Of a stretch of DNA of 40,086 nucleotides, positions 29,798 through 38,503 are shown in pieces. The notes under the pieces are model-generated. The model saw only the letters and a list, made by a program, of their open reading frames with translations. It had not been told where the DNA came from and searched no databases. Source of the DNA: Nostoc punctiforme NIES-2108 (GTDB lineage Bacteria > Cyanobacteriota > Cyanobacteriia > Cyanobacteriales > Nostocaceae); the NCBI GenBank assembly GCA_003326195.1, contig LXQE01000168.1:30237-70322 (forward strand), read 5' to 3'. How positions within the stretch are numbered: the first letter of the stretch is position 1; each line of letters opens with the position of its first letter. Position numbers and translations under genes: made by a program.

Positions 29798-29814
29798 CTT
29801 GTTTGATAAACAAG
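29798..29814 (+). terminator. Possible hairpin after the AAA-like gene
   Basis: CTTGTTT-GAT-AAACAAG is a perfect 7-bp stem with a 3-nt loop, 44 bp after the stop codon. No clear U-run follows, so its role as an intrinsic terminator is uncertain. Confidence 0.3.
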
Positions 29815-30112
29815 TATAAAATGCTATTAAATAATACACCATTTACTCGTATATCTTTGGAGTTTACTTGCTTGTGCATAATTTCTGTCAATTTTTCAAC
29901 TAAGTCGTGATTGTAGGTAGTTCCACAACTACTAATATTTAGTATTTAAAGTTCTACTAAAGCGATAATATTTTTGCAACACCCCAACAAAAAGTCATAA
30001 ATTATACAAGTTAAAAATATTACATTATTTAATCACATTTGTACAAATTCAAGTAAATACAAGGGCTTCATTTTTCTAGACAGTTTTTGCAACATAACCA
30101 TCAAAACAGCGA

Positions 30113-30156
30113 GTGGAAAAGTAGGAAAAGTAGGAAAAGTAGGAAAAGTAGGATAA
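30113..30156. repeat. GTAGGAAAA tandem repeat
   Basis: GTAGGAAAA occurs three times exactly from 30121, followed by GTAGGATAA and preceded by a partial GTGGAAAA. A short relative (GTAGGAAAAGTGGG) occurs near 39620. Confidence 0.85.
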
Positions 30157-30347
30157 ATAGATCATTGATGTCAGTGTTTACTATCAAGCTAATATAATGT
30201 AACTTAGTTGATTAGAGTTCCAATGGATTGTAGAAAAAATTAAATAATAGTGTATCAAAAATTGCTACGCTGAATTCCAGTTTCAGTAGGCAAATAGAAA
30301 AAATTATCGCTTGTAACACTCATTTATCATAAATATCTGGAACAGCA

Positions 30348-31763
30348 ATGTATAAAACTAAACGTAAACGGGGAGTTGTACTAACTTCCACAGGAATTAA
30401 ACGGTTACAATCAGCAATTCTTTCTGTGGAGATAGTAGAAAATAAAGGCGAACACTTGAGTTTAGAAGAAATAAGCTCGCGCATTAATGTTTCTAGTAGA
30501 ACTTTGAGTAAATTATGGTCTTTAAGTGAAAGTGTAGATCAAAAGACTATAAAAATCTGCTTTAGCGCTTTTAATCTAGAATTACATAGCGAAGACTACA
30601 CCATAGTCAACAAAGCAAATGAGACTGAAACATCTGAGTTATTGTCTATTAGAAATATAGAAGAAGATTTATCTCAACCTTCCGAATTAACCTCATTTGT
30701 CGAAGAACATTACACACAAACTGAACAGATAGAAAATCTTTGGTCATACCCGGATGGCCCCGTACCTTTAAATTCTCACTTTTATATTGAACGTCCTTCA
30801 CTAGAGAGAAAAGTTTATCGAGAAATAACTACTAGTGGCTGCGTGATTCGGATTAGGTCTCCCAAACAAATGGGTAAAAGTTCCCTTGTATTGCGGCTTT
30901 GTGACTTTGCACAGAAACTTGGGTATCAGACTGTGAATTTGAATTGCTATCAATTCGATAATGAGTGTTTAACTGATTTAAATAAACTGTTGCGTCGTCT
31001 TTGCTGGAAAATTGCAACAGGGTTAGGTATAGACCCAAACCTTAAGGAAAAGTGGAATGAAGAAATTGGCTACAACTTGAGTAGCGGCTTCTATTTAGAA
31101 AACTATTTGCTCGAACAATGTCAAACCCCAGTGGTTTTAGTGTTGAATGAAGTTGACCGTTTTTTTGAATATCCTCACATTTGTCACGAGCTTTTTGCTT
31201 TGTTGAGGTCATGGTGTGAGGAAGCACGACACAATCCCAACTGGCAAAAGCTGAGGTTAGTAATGGTTTACTCAACCGAAGACTATATCTCTATGGATAT
31301 TAACCTCTCTCCTTTTAATATTGGTCTACCTATTCGTCTAAACGATTTTACTCAACCACAAGTAGAAGATTTAGCTAGGCGGTATAGTTTAGACTCGTTT
31401 AAAGCTAAAGATTTTGCCAAGCTGATGTCACTAGTAGGAGGACATCCCGCACTAATTCAGATTAGTTTGTACTATCTTTGCTCTCAAGAAATGACCCTGC
31501 AAGAAATAATAGAGGATGCGATGGCTAATGGCGGCATCTACCGCGATCATTTATGGCGACACTGGAGGAAACTGCAAGAAAATCCTAGATTAGCAAAGAC
31601 CTATGCTGAAATTTTGGCAGCAAAGGAGGATATTTCTCTTAACCCTATTGAGGCTTATAAGCTTGAAAGTTTGGGATTAATTTGCTTTGAAGGCGATCGC
31701 GTTTTACCACGTTGCGAACTTTACCGTGCCTATTTTGCCAAGCAACTATGTACAATTGTTTGA
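30348..31763 (+). CDS. AAA-like NTPase with N-terminal HTH-like domain
   Basis: 471 aa. The N-terminal part (about 1-90) has KRKRGVVLTSTGIKRLQSA, LSLEEISSRINVSSRTLSKL and TIKICFSAFNLEL, resembling the helix-turn-helix-like domain found at the start of many cyanobacterial AAA-like and NB-ARC proteins. A roughly 50-residue linker follows, then the AAA-like domain: P-loop SPKQMGKSSLVLRL (about 170), Walker-B region PVVLVLNEVDRFFEYP, with Asn in place of the usual Asp, and SPFNIGLPIRLNDF. The C-terminal segment (GGHPALIQISLYYL onward) is winged-helix-like. Probably a signalling or regulatory NTPase; DNA binding is inferred only. Upstream lies a 9-bp tandem repeat. A truncated AAA-like copy begins 41 bp downstream. 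Confidence 0.8.
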   Translation: MYKTKRKRGVVLTSTGIKRLQSAILSVEIVENKGEHLSLEEISSRINVSSRTLSKLWSLSESVDQKTIKICFSAFNLELHSEDYTIVNKANETETSELLSIRNIEEDLSQPSELTSFVEEHYTQTEQIENLWSYPDGPVPLNSHFYIERPSLERKVYREITTSGCVIRIRSPKQMGKSSLVLRLCDFAQKLGYQTVNLNCYQFDNECLTDLNKLLRRLCWKIATGLGIDPNLKEKWNEEIGYNLSSGFYLENYLLEQCQTPVVLVLNEVDRFFEYPHICHELFALLRSWCEEARHNPNWQKLRLVMVYSTEDYISMDINLSPFNIGLPIRLNDFTQPQVEDLARRYSLDSFKAKDFAKLMSLVGGHPALIQISLYYLCSQEMTLQEIIEDAMANGGIYRDHLWRHWRKLQENPRLAKTYAEILAAKEDISLNPIEAYKLESLGLICFEGDRVLPRCELYRAYFAKQLCTIV

Positions 31764-31804
31764 TAGAGCGACAGTAAGGCACTCAATATCAAGTACCGTT
31801 AGAT

Positions 31805-32005
31805 ATGAGATATCAAGTAGGGGGTAGTCTTCGCAGTGACGACCCCACATTTGTTACCCGTCAGGCAGATGAACAACTCTATGCCAGCTTGAAAGCTGGC
31901 AATTTCTGTTATGTCTTCAACTCTCGTCAGATGGGCAAGTCATCGTTACTACAACGCACAAGTTATCGTCTTAAGGAAGAAGGGCATTTTAGTAAAGACT
32001 CTTAG
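31805..32005 (+). pseudogene. Truncated AAA-like NTPase copy
   Basis: 66 codons, MRYQVGGSLRSDDPTFVTRQ through the P-loop NSRQMGKSSLLQRT, then GHFSKDS and a stop. It matches the N-terminal quarter of the gene at 28594 and lacks Walker B and everything after. The 3' sequence shows no continuation, so this is a broken paralogue rather than a complete small protein. Confidence 0.75.
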
Positions 32006-32098
32006 ATATAAAGCTGCTGTAGCCTCTACTAATCACAGAGGTAAATCATAACTCGCTTAACACTGTATAAATTTTAACGGTAGATAGAAAGATAAATC

Positions 32099-32468
32099 AT
32101 GCCAGCACTTCGTATTCTTCAATTAGTTGGGTCTGCACAGGATGATTTTTACTGTGATTTATCACGCCTTTACGCCCAAGATTGTCTAGCAGCAATGGCA
32201 GAGCGATCGCAGTATGATTTTCAGATTGCATACATCACACCCGATCGCCAGTGGCGATTTCCTACCTCCCTCAGTCCAGAAGATATTGCTGACACCAAAC
32301 CAATTCCTCTGTTTGAAGCTATAGAGTTATATAACGGCACAAAACATTGACCTTGTGTTACCACAAATGTTTTGCATTCCTAAAATGACTCACTACCGCG
32401 CCTTATTTGACCAGATGAAGATCCCTTACATTGGTAATACTCCAGATATTATGGCGATCGCTGATTAA
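32099..32468 (+). pseudogene. D-Ala-D-Ala ligase-like (mysD-like) gene, frameshifted and truncated
   Basis: The first frame (83 codons, MPALRILQLVGSAQDDFYCD, then RLYAQDCLAAMAE and YITPDRQWRFP) stops at TGA 32348-32350. The +1 frame continues from about 32343 with NIDLVLPQMFCIPKMTHYRA and PYIGNTPDIMAIAD, then TAA at 32466-32468. Both halves match, in order, the N-terminus of cyanobacterial D-Ala-D-Ala ligase-like ATP-grasp proteins, most like MysD of mycosporine-like amino acid synthesis as I remember it. The ATP-grasp core is absent, so no enzyme can be made. The cause is a single-base shift near 32340 plus loss of the 3' part. The choice of MysD over other family members is tentative. Confidence 0.7.
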
Positions 32469-32772
32469 GAGGTTAGTTAAGGTAGCGATCGCTCTCAAAA
32501 GGTTTTTAATTCCTAATTTCTTACTCCATCTACTTTCTAAGATTCAAAGCGATTGTCTTCTATTTTGCTTCTTTTATGGTTGCTCCTACGCCAACAAAGA
32601 CGCTAATGCTTTCCCAGACAAATATTTTAAAAAGTCATACAACTTAATTATAGGAATTCACTCTGTATTTTTGAATTTACTTGCGTGGGAAGGCAAGAGG
32701 CAATAGGCAATAGTAAAGAAGGTTTTTGAGTTGTACAGAGTTTTTTTCAAAAATCAAACAGGAGTCCTATAT
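32469..32772. other. Gap between ATP-grasp remnant and glycosyltransferase
   Basis: One HIP1 site near 32487. A 91-codon frame (32431-32706) crosses it but resembles no family I know. I see no gene here beyond the ribosome binding site at its end. Confidence 0.35.
32760..32764 (+). promoter_or_regulatory. Ribosome binding site of the GT14-type gene (AGGAG)
   Basis: AGGAG is 8 nt before the ATG at 32773. It decides this start over a TTG 42 nt further upstream in the same frame. Confidence 0.65.
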
Positions 32773-33684
32773 ATGTCTAATTATCCTAGTAATTCAATAG
32801 GTTTTATTTTACTAACTCATACAAAACCTCTACAAATTTACAGATTGATAAATACGTTAAACAGGATGTTCAACTATCCTTTAATTGTGTGTCATCATGA
32901 TTTCTCAAAATGTGATTTATCTGTAGATACTCTGACAAAAAACGTCTTATTAGTACATCCTTACTTACAGACAGAATGGGCGAACTTTACTTTAGTAGAA
33001 GCTACAGTACAGGCACTACAACTGATGTGTGAGGTTCCAGATGCACCGGATTGGGTTGTATTACTAAGTGGAGCAGACTATCCCATTAAAACTGCAAAGC
33101 AAATATTGGACGATTTAGCCTCAAACCCTTATGATGCTTATATTCAGTATGAGCAAATCACATATAAAATTTATAAAGACGATTTAACACCAAATATGTT
33201 ATGGCTGAAAAATTCCTATCAACGATATTGTATAAAGTCATTTTCTTTTAATTTATCAAAAAAATACTTTGCTCAACTAAATCTAGAAATACGCTTAGAA
33301 CACCCACTATTAACAAAAGCTTTCCTTCCTTTTTCTAATAAACTAGCTTGTTTCAGTGGAAGTCAATGGTTTTGCACCAATCGCAAAGCTGCCGAATACA
33401 TTATTAATTTCCACAGTCAGAAAAATGCTTTAACTTTGTACTACAGTAATCTTAAGTATACAGACGAGTCATATTTTCAAACTATACTTGCTAATGCACC
33501 TCACCTTCAACTAAAAAATGACCGTCGCCGATATATTGATTGGTCAAATGGAGGACCTCATCCAAAAGTGTTAGTAATGGAAGATTTGCCTAATCTAATT
33601 GCATCATCTGCTCATTTTGCTCGGAAATTTGACATTGATACAGATAGCAATATTCTCGATGAACTTGATAGGATTACATCCTAA
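32773..33684 (+). CDS. GT14-type glycosyltransferase (core-2/I-branching family)
   Basis: 303 aa from MSNYPSNSIGFILLTHTKP. It resembles bacterial members of the beta-1,6-N-acetylglucosaminyltransferase family (Pfam Branch, GT14): an N-terminal Rossmann-like start (GFILLTHTK), WVVLLSGADYPIKT (about 100-113), FSGSQWFCTNRKAAEYI (about 200) and YTDESYFQTILANAP (about 235). Such enzymes transfer a sugar from a nucleotide sugar; donor and acceptor here are unknown. No signal peptide or membrane segment is seen, so it is probably cytosolic. It is convergent with the dioxygenase gene and stands alone on its strand. A role in exopolysaccharide or glycolipid synthesis is possible; nothing ties it to the NRPS product. 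Confidence 0.75.
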   Translation: MSNYPSNSIGFILLTHTKPLQIYRLINTLNRMFNYPLIVCHHDFSKCDLSVDTLTKNVLLVHPYLQTEWANFTLVEATVQALQLMCEVPDAPDWVVLLSGADYPIKTAKQILDDLASNPYDAYIQYEQITYKIYKDDLTPNMLWLKNSYQRYCIKSFSFNLSKKYFAQLNLEIRLEHPLLTKAFLPFSNKLACFSGSQWFCTNRKAAEYIINFHSQKNALTLYYSNLKYTDESYFQTILANAPHLQLKNDRRRYIDWSNGGPHPKVLVMEDLPNLIASSAHFARKFDIDTDSNILDELDRITS

Positions 33685-33806
33685 TATTCACTTAAAATTA
33701 TGAGCAGCTCAGCTAAATAAATCCCAACTATGGTTGCTACTAAGTTGAAGAAAATTTTCATAAGCGTATCCTAAACAGATAGCAGCAACCACCTGTAAAT
33801 TTAGGA

Positions 33807-34610
33807 CTAACGATGCACTTCAACTCTAGGAAACATATCGCAGTCTATTGGCTCACCAGGTTTTTTGGCTTTGAATGAATTAAATTCTGGGAGATCAATT
33901 TCTTCAAGAGGTCTGAAAGGCCATGCTTTCGGGCGGTGATAGTAAGTAACATCATCACCAGTCCAATTCGTTACAACTGCACGGCGTTGGGTGGAAGATA
34001 TGTTAGTTACTGAATGATGAATTGTGAGAAAATGATGAACCAAGCAATCTCCAGGCTCCATATCCCAAGACAAAATTTTGTGAGGCTCTGGCTCTACAAA
34101 CCAGGAAGGGTTTGCTCCTTCACGTAACTCTTTGCCCCATTGATGAGAAGCTTTTATATACTCTAATCGACCATTTTCTTGGTTCGCGCTATCTAAAGCC
34201 AGCCAAATTTTACAACACTGCCAACCTTGTATAGGCCAGTAAGGTAGGTCATTGTGCCATCCTACACGGCTGTTTACTTTCGGCTTTTTAACAAAAAAAC
34301 CGTCGCTCAAAAAGTTTAGTTTTTCTGATTTTAATACTTGAGCAGCAAGCTTTGCTAGCGGAGATTCAAAAGCCAAAGCACGGAAATCAGCATCAGTGAG
34401 CCATAAGCTACTGGTATGCTCCACACGTCCTGCTGGTCTGGGGATGCCTTTAGCTTCCAGAGGGCCAGGAATTAATACATTTCTGTCAACAGCTGTTCGT
34501 ATCCGTTCTACCCAGATATCATCCAAAACATTTTTGACGCAGATAACGCCGTCTTGCTCAAAAGCTTCAATTTGCTGAAGACTGATTTTTGATGTGTCTA
34601 CCTTAAGCAT
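33807..34610 (-). CDS. Phytanoyl-CoA dioxygenase family Fe(II)/2-oxoglutarate oxygenase
   Basis: 267 aa, normal length for a PhyH-type nonheme iron oxygenase. Fe ligands: His119 and Asp121 in GWHNDLPYWP and a distal His (198) in TIHHSVTN. Arg209/210 (STQRRAVVTNW) probably binds 2-oxoglutarate. GRLEYIKASHQWG and MEPGDCLVHH are typical core strands. It should hydroxylate or otherwise oxidise a small molecule; the substrate is unknown. It follows the MFS gene on the same strand with a 291-bp gap, so co-transcription is possible but not shown. A MysH-like role (palythine formation from mycosporine-like amino acids) is worth considering because of the mysD-like remnant nearby, but the sequence alone does not show it. 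Tailoring of the nos peptide is another possibility. Confidence 0.8.
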   Translation of the reverse strand: MLKVDTSKISLQQIEAFEQDGVICVKNVLDDIWVERIRTAVDRNVLIPGPLEAKGIPRPAGRVEHTSSLWLTDADFRALAFESPLAKLAAQVLKSEKLNFLSDGFFVKKPKVNSRVGWHNDLPYWPIQGWQCCKIWLALDSANQENGRLEYIKASHQWGKELREGANPSWFVEPEPHKILSWDMEPGDCLVHHFLTIHHSVTNISSTQRRAVVTNWTGDDVTYYHRPKAWPFRPLEEIDLPEFNSFKAKKPGEPIDCDMFPRVEVHR

Positions 34611-34901
34611 CCTAATTTTTTTAGATTTTGAAATTTAACTTATTTGAATTAGATAAGCTAATTGGCATTCAGATTGCATCTTGAAACAGGAATTATAACC
34701 AGACTGCAAATTAAATGCATATTAGCTTATGTAACAACAGATTTAAAGAACATGATTCACTAACATGAACTTTTTCACTATGTTACAAAGCTTTTCTAGT
34801 ATAGAGTAGAGATATAAGTTATAAATTCTTTCTGTAGTTAGATAAATATCGAGATTGAGTGTAACATTGTTTATTTACATCCGGAACCAATAAATTTTAG
34901 C

Positions 34902-36347
34902 CTAACTACCCAAATCTTTTTTTACAATGAGTGGAACAAGTGATGCTAGTCGTAATATACCAGATACAATGAACACTTCCGCTATGCCAAAAGACCCAGC
35001 AAATTGAGCGATTAAGCCACCTATAGTTGCTCCTAAAGCACCACTTGCTCCCGCAACAGCTGCTGCTGTTGCAAAATAGATCGACTGATTTTTTACCGTT
35101 GCAATCTCTATCTGAAGATTGTTGCTGCACAAGTCAATTGCTCCCCAATTACCCCCAATAAATATGTGTAATAGCGGCAACCACAGCCAGAGATCGAGAG
35201 GACTAGAACCAATCCTCAGCCACAACCAGGGTATAATTGCAATTAGAATTCCACTATAAATTAAAATCGGACGATTGCCTATTTTATCTGATAATCTACC
35301 CCACAGAATGAGCATCAGCATGTGTGCCCCTGCACGCAGGCTGTTATAGAAAGTTACCCAACTCACATCCAGGTTTAGCGTATCTAACAAGTAGAGATTA
35401 AAAAACGGGGCACTCAGGTTAACAGCAAGCGTCCATGAGCCGAAATAAAGCAGAAACACCAAAAAATTAGAGTTTTTCCAAATACTGGTATCTATCTTCT
35501 TTTGGGGAGTTGGTATTTGCGGCAGACAGATGGCTTCAGATATCTCACCAGGTTCATTTGGTGTCGAGTCTGACTTAATCTCACTTGTTTGAAATGAGTT
35601 AGCATAATAAGTATTTTGTAATTGGGGATTTATATCTACCTGGAAATACTGACACCCCAAACTCACAATTCCAAAGATAATGCCTAAGAGCAAAATCACC
35701 CCATAACCTTGAATAGTTCCCCCATACCAATGTGATACAACTAGACCAGCTATTGGTAAACTGACCAATTCGGTTAAATTAGCAATACTATTTCGTAACC
35801 CGAAATATCTTCCTCGCAATCGTCGTGGCACTAACATTGCTATCCAACTAAACCACGATGCAGTTCCTAGCCCTCCTAAAAGATGGCTGCATACGAGAAT
35901 AAAAAGTGACAATATCACTAATTGGTTGGAATTAAGCCCTCCCCAACTAAAGCTAACAATGCCAATTACTAAAATCAACCACAGTAGCCGAGCAATCCCA
36001 TGAGTGCGAAGGGAGTACTGAAAGCGGCTAGTGCTGCGTTCAGACAAATAAGCACCCATCGGCTGAAAGAGATTCACCAACATGGGGATAGAACTCACCA
36101 TGCCAAATACCATCGGAGTGGCATCTAATTCCACCAAAAAATTACCTAGTAAAATTCCGCCGGTGCCAATAGAGAAAACTGCTGCGAAAATACCATCGAC
36201 AGTGGAAGCTCTCAAACTGCTGCGAATAGCATCTTTAGAAATAGGAGGGTTGAGTGTTGAGGCTGGAGAGAGGGTTGTTAATGGTGGGGCAATCTGAGCA
36301 ATTTCTATAGGAAGAGGCGCACCTGTTTCAACCTGATAAGAATCCAT
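34902..36347 (-). CDS. MFS-family permease
   Basis: 481 aa integral membrane transporter. About 50 polar N-terminal residues, rich in Pro and Thr, precede the first hydrophobic helix (GIFAAVFSIGTGGILLG). About 10-12 membrane segments follow in two halves separated by a hydrophilic loop (about 240-285, from VDINPQLQ to TPQKKIDTS). RRLRGRYFGLRNS and GRLSDKIGNRPIL are the short basic loops expected between helices 2/3 or 8/9 of the major facilitator superfamily. The substrate is unknown; export of a secondary metabolite is a fair guess given the neighbourhood. The dioxygenase gene lies downstream on the same strand. Confidence 0.8.
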   Translation of the reverse strand: MDSYQVETGAPLPIEIAQIAPPLTTLSPASTLNPPISKDAIRSSLRASTVDGIFAAVFSIGTGGILLGNFLVELDATPMVFGMVSSIPMLVNLFQPMGAYLSERSTSRFQYSLRTHGIARLLWLILVIGIVSFSWGGLNSNQLVILSLFILVCSHLLGGLGTASWFSWIAMLVPRRLRGRYFGLRNSIANLTELVSLPIAGLVVSHWYGGTIQGYGVILLLGIIFGIVSLGCQYFQVDINPQLQNTYYANSFQTSEIKSDSTPNEPGEISEAICLPQIPTPQKKIDTSIWKNSNFLVFLLYFGSWTLAVNLSAPFFNLYLLDTLNLDVSWVTFYNSLRAGAHMLMLILWGRLSDKIGNRPILIYSGILIAIIPWLWLRIGSSPLDLWLWLPLLHIFIGGNWGAIDLCSNNLQIEIATVKNQSIYFATAAAVAGASGALGATIGGLIAQFAGSFGIAEVFIVSGILRLASLVPLIVKKDLGS

Positions 36348-36420
36348 AAATCTAGTATTTAATAAAATGATAGCAAAGCATCTTAAATTAAATAGGACTT
36401 ACGCATTAACTATGAAATGT

Positions 36421-36495
36421 AGGGGCGATACCCTACGGGAAGCCGCAACTCTTAGAGACGCTTTGCGTAGCTTGCTTCTCTGTAGGAGTATGCGT
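36421..36495. repeat. Interspersed palindromic repeat, reverse copy of the nosC insert
   Basis: Positions 36453-36480 are the reverse complement, with one or two changes, of the core inserted in nosC at 5826-5871 (shared GAGAAGCAAGCTACGC and GCGTCTC). It is outside any gene here. Confidence 0.75.
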
Positions 36496-36544
36496 CTACA
36501 TGAATTGCCCTTGATATCGATAGTGATAATAAATATTTAAGCCC

Positions 36545-36605
36545 TTTTGCAGGAGTGTTGGCGTGATGATCCGGCGAAAGCAAATTGTGATTAAAAAATT
36601 CGCTT
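36545..36605 (+). pseudogene. Decayed fragment duplicated from the 39024 hypothetical gene
   Basis: TTTTGCAGGAGTGTTGG, TGATGATCCGGCGAAAGCA and ATTGTGAT are shared, with few changes, with 39446-39515. No start or complete frame remains. Confidence 0.6.
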
Positions 36606-36673
36606 TAGAGCCAATTGTCAAGCTAAATCAAACGCTTTAGTTATGCTTCTGCGACTGATCACAGATATAGGTG

Positions 36674-38503
36674 TTAGCTTGCACGGTCAATCAGCTTCAC
36701 CTGGGGATTTAATTGTTTAATGAGGTCCTTGCTTTTATGGAGATTTACGCTGAATATAGACTGGTCTAATCCCATTATGTCGTTCTGCTCACTCTTTCCG
36801 GTCAGCTTATTGTCTCTTGGGGCTCCGCCTTCACCCCCTCGGCTAATCTGGGTATAGTTCATCAGGTTCTGTGCCTTATTGGAGAACTCGAATTCAACCA
36901 ATACATCGTCTTTTGCGTCACGCTTGGACATTGCAAAATAGTGCATGGCTTGCCCCAGTGATCCACCATGGCCATAGAGAATATTGCCAAGGTCATTGCT
37001 TTGAGTATAGTTGTTCCAGTTGGCCGCGCTCATAGTGCGGTAAATACGCAGAGTCTTGGTCTTACCAGTCCTCCCCACAGTTGGCTCATCGTTAGCTTCT
37101 GAGAATTGCCCGTCCTGATGATCTACCCCGATGACATTTTCCATGCCCAGCAACCTTAACTTTACGTCCTGCACAACCTGCCTGGCTAAATCTTGGTTAT
37201 TGTCGAACGCTTTTATTCCATTGTATTTCCGCAGCATTGCCCTCATATCATTCCTCAACCCGTTAACACTTTCTCCGTCCTGGTCAAGGTAATTGTTCTT
37301 TGCGATTCTGGTTGCACTCTTTGAATTTCGCTGAAAAATTTCGTCCATCTTGCCCCATTGATTGATATAGGGTCTCGCGAGGTTATAGATGTCGCCGAGC
37401 AGTTGCTCGTTATAAGGTTTGTATCTTGTATCGCCAATCAAAATCTCCCTCTGGATAACTGGGGCAAAATAGCTGGCAGCAGAAGGTGCGAGTTTAAGAT
37501 TTTGCGCGGCAGTGGGCTTGCTTCGAGCCTCATGTAATAACTTCGGTTGTGCAACCTCTTTCTGCTGTATAGCCTCTTCGATGGGTCTATTCGCATCTTT
37601 GTCTAATAACGGTTGTATCCCGTTCCCTCCACCTTGCTGCACAACGTGTGTAAGCTCATGTGCCAACAACTCCTGCCCTCCACGGCTTCCCGGCTGATAC
37701 GCCCCCTGCCGAAAGAACACATCCTGCCCCGTAGTAAATGCCTTCGCCTGTATCGACTGGTTCAACTGAGCCGCCTGAGAATCCGTATGCACACGCACGC
37801 CGCTAAAGTCAGCCCCAAACGCCTGCTCCATCGGTTCTCTGATACTATAGGCTAATGACTGTCCACCACCTCTTGCACTTTGTATCCCGGCTTCCACGTC
37901 AGCTGATGCAGCCATGCCACCATCAGCCACACGCTGCACCATCGGCTTCATCTGTAATTCTTCATCTTCAGGCAATTCCTGATGCTGAATATTTTCTACT
38001 GGCTTAGTTTGCAATTCCTCTTCTTCAGTTACAGTTTCTCGCTGAACTTGCTGGTTTGATTGCTGATGAATCCGTTGGACTACTTGGCGTGCGGTTTCGT
38101 CTGCTTCTTGCTCATACTTGTCCCCTGGCTGGCCAATTGTCAGCTTTGCTTGTATTGGTGTATCTTGCTTTCTCAGTGGAATATTAGCAATATTATGACC
38201 AAATCGGGTTGCATGTTCAAGTCGAGAATTCAATAATTCCTTCATCTTGGCTTGTAATACAGTTAGGCGCTCCTGTCCTTCGGACGTAATCGAGCCAGAC
38301 TTCGCTTGTATGGAAAGTCCAGTTGCTTCCATCTGTTTTTCTGCAAAGCCTTCATTCTCTATATCAGTCGGTGTTTTAGCTGCAACTGATGCTTTTTGGA
38401 TTTCGCTACCAAATGGTCTATGCGCTAATTGTGGAGATGAATTTAGCGCTAAGGAATTGGAATAGATAGATGAGTCAGTCTTTGAAGATTTTGTTTTGTG
38501 CAT
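36674..38503 (-). CDS. DUF4157 (eCIS core) protein with possible C-terminal toxin domain
   Basis: 609 aa. Residues about 215-295 form a DUF4157/eCIS-core domain: SIREPMEQAFGADFSGVRVH, AYQPGSRGGQELLAHELTHV and VQQGGG, with HELTH (282-286) as an HExxH metal site. Such domains mark proteins linked to extracellular contractile injection systems, often as cargo. The N-terminal 200 residues are polar, with two acidic repeats (EEEELQTKP and EDEELQMKP). The C-terminal 260 residues (from about 350) match no family I can name; LRIYRTMS (485-492), GHGGSLGQAMHYFAMS (511-526) and GKSEQND (569-575) faintly recall the R-S-E pattern of ADP-ribosyltransferases. No signal peptide and no eCIS structural genes are in the window. 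An autonomous peptidase role is the alternative. Confidence 0.75.
   Translation of the reverse strand: MHKTKSSKTDSSIYSNSLALNSSPQLAHRPFGSEIQKASVAAKTPTDIENEGFAEKQMEATGLSIQAKSGSITSEGQERLTVLQAKMKELLNSRLEHATRFGHNIANIPLRKQDTPIQAKLTIGQPGDKYEQEADETARQVVQRIHQQSNQQVQRETVTEEEELQTKPVENIQHQELPEDEELQMKPMVQRVADGGMAASADVEAGIQSARGGGQSLAYSIREPMEQAFGADFSGVRVHTDSQAAQLNQSIQAKAFTTGQDVFFRQGAYQPGSRGGQELLAHELTHVVQQGGGNGIQPLLDKDANRPIEEAIQQKEVAQPKLLHEARSKPTAAQNLKLAPSAASYFAPVIQREILIGDTRYKPYNEQLLGDIYNLARPYINQWGKMDEIFQRNSKSATRIAKNNYLDQDGESVNGLRNDMRAMLRKYNGIKAFDNNQDLARQVVQDVKLRLLGMENVIGVDHQDGQFSEANDEPTVGRTGKTKTLRIYRTMSAANWNNYTQSNDLGNILYGHGGSLGQAMHYFAMSKRDAKDDVLVEFEFSNKAQNLMNYTQISRGGEGGAPRDNKLTGKSEQNDIMGLDQSIFSVNLHKSKDLIKQLNPQVKLIDRAS

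Larger units (their letters stand above)
29755..30347. other. 593-bp intergenic region with a 9-bp tandem repeat
   Basis: No gene is visible. Besides the hairpin above and the GTAGGAAAA repeats at 30113-30156 it is plain AT-rich DNA, and presumably includes the promoter of the gene at 30348. Confidence 0.4.
36348..36673. other. Intergenic region with two repeat elements
   Basis: No intact gene. It holds an interspersed repeat at 36421-36495 and a decayed copy, at 36545-36605, of part of the hypothetical gene at 39024. Confidence 0.5.

Noticed and set aside
30113..30156. CRISPR array
   Set aside because: The repeats are directly adjacent 9-mers without spacers. No CRISPR-like repeat-spacer structure was seen anywhere in the window.
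32431..32706. 91-codon frame after the ATP-grasp remnant
   Set aside because: It overlaps the end of the pseudogene in another frame, has irregular composition and matches no known family.
33685..33806. Bidirectional terminator between the convergent glycosyltransferase and dioxygenase genes
   Set aside because: TGGTTGCT and AGCAGCAACCA form an inverted repeat, but the loop is too long and there are no flanking U-runs.
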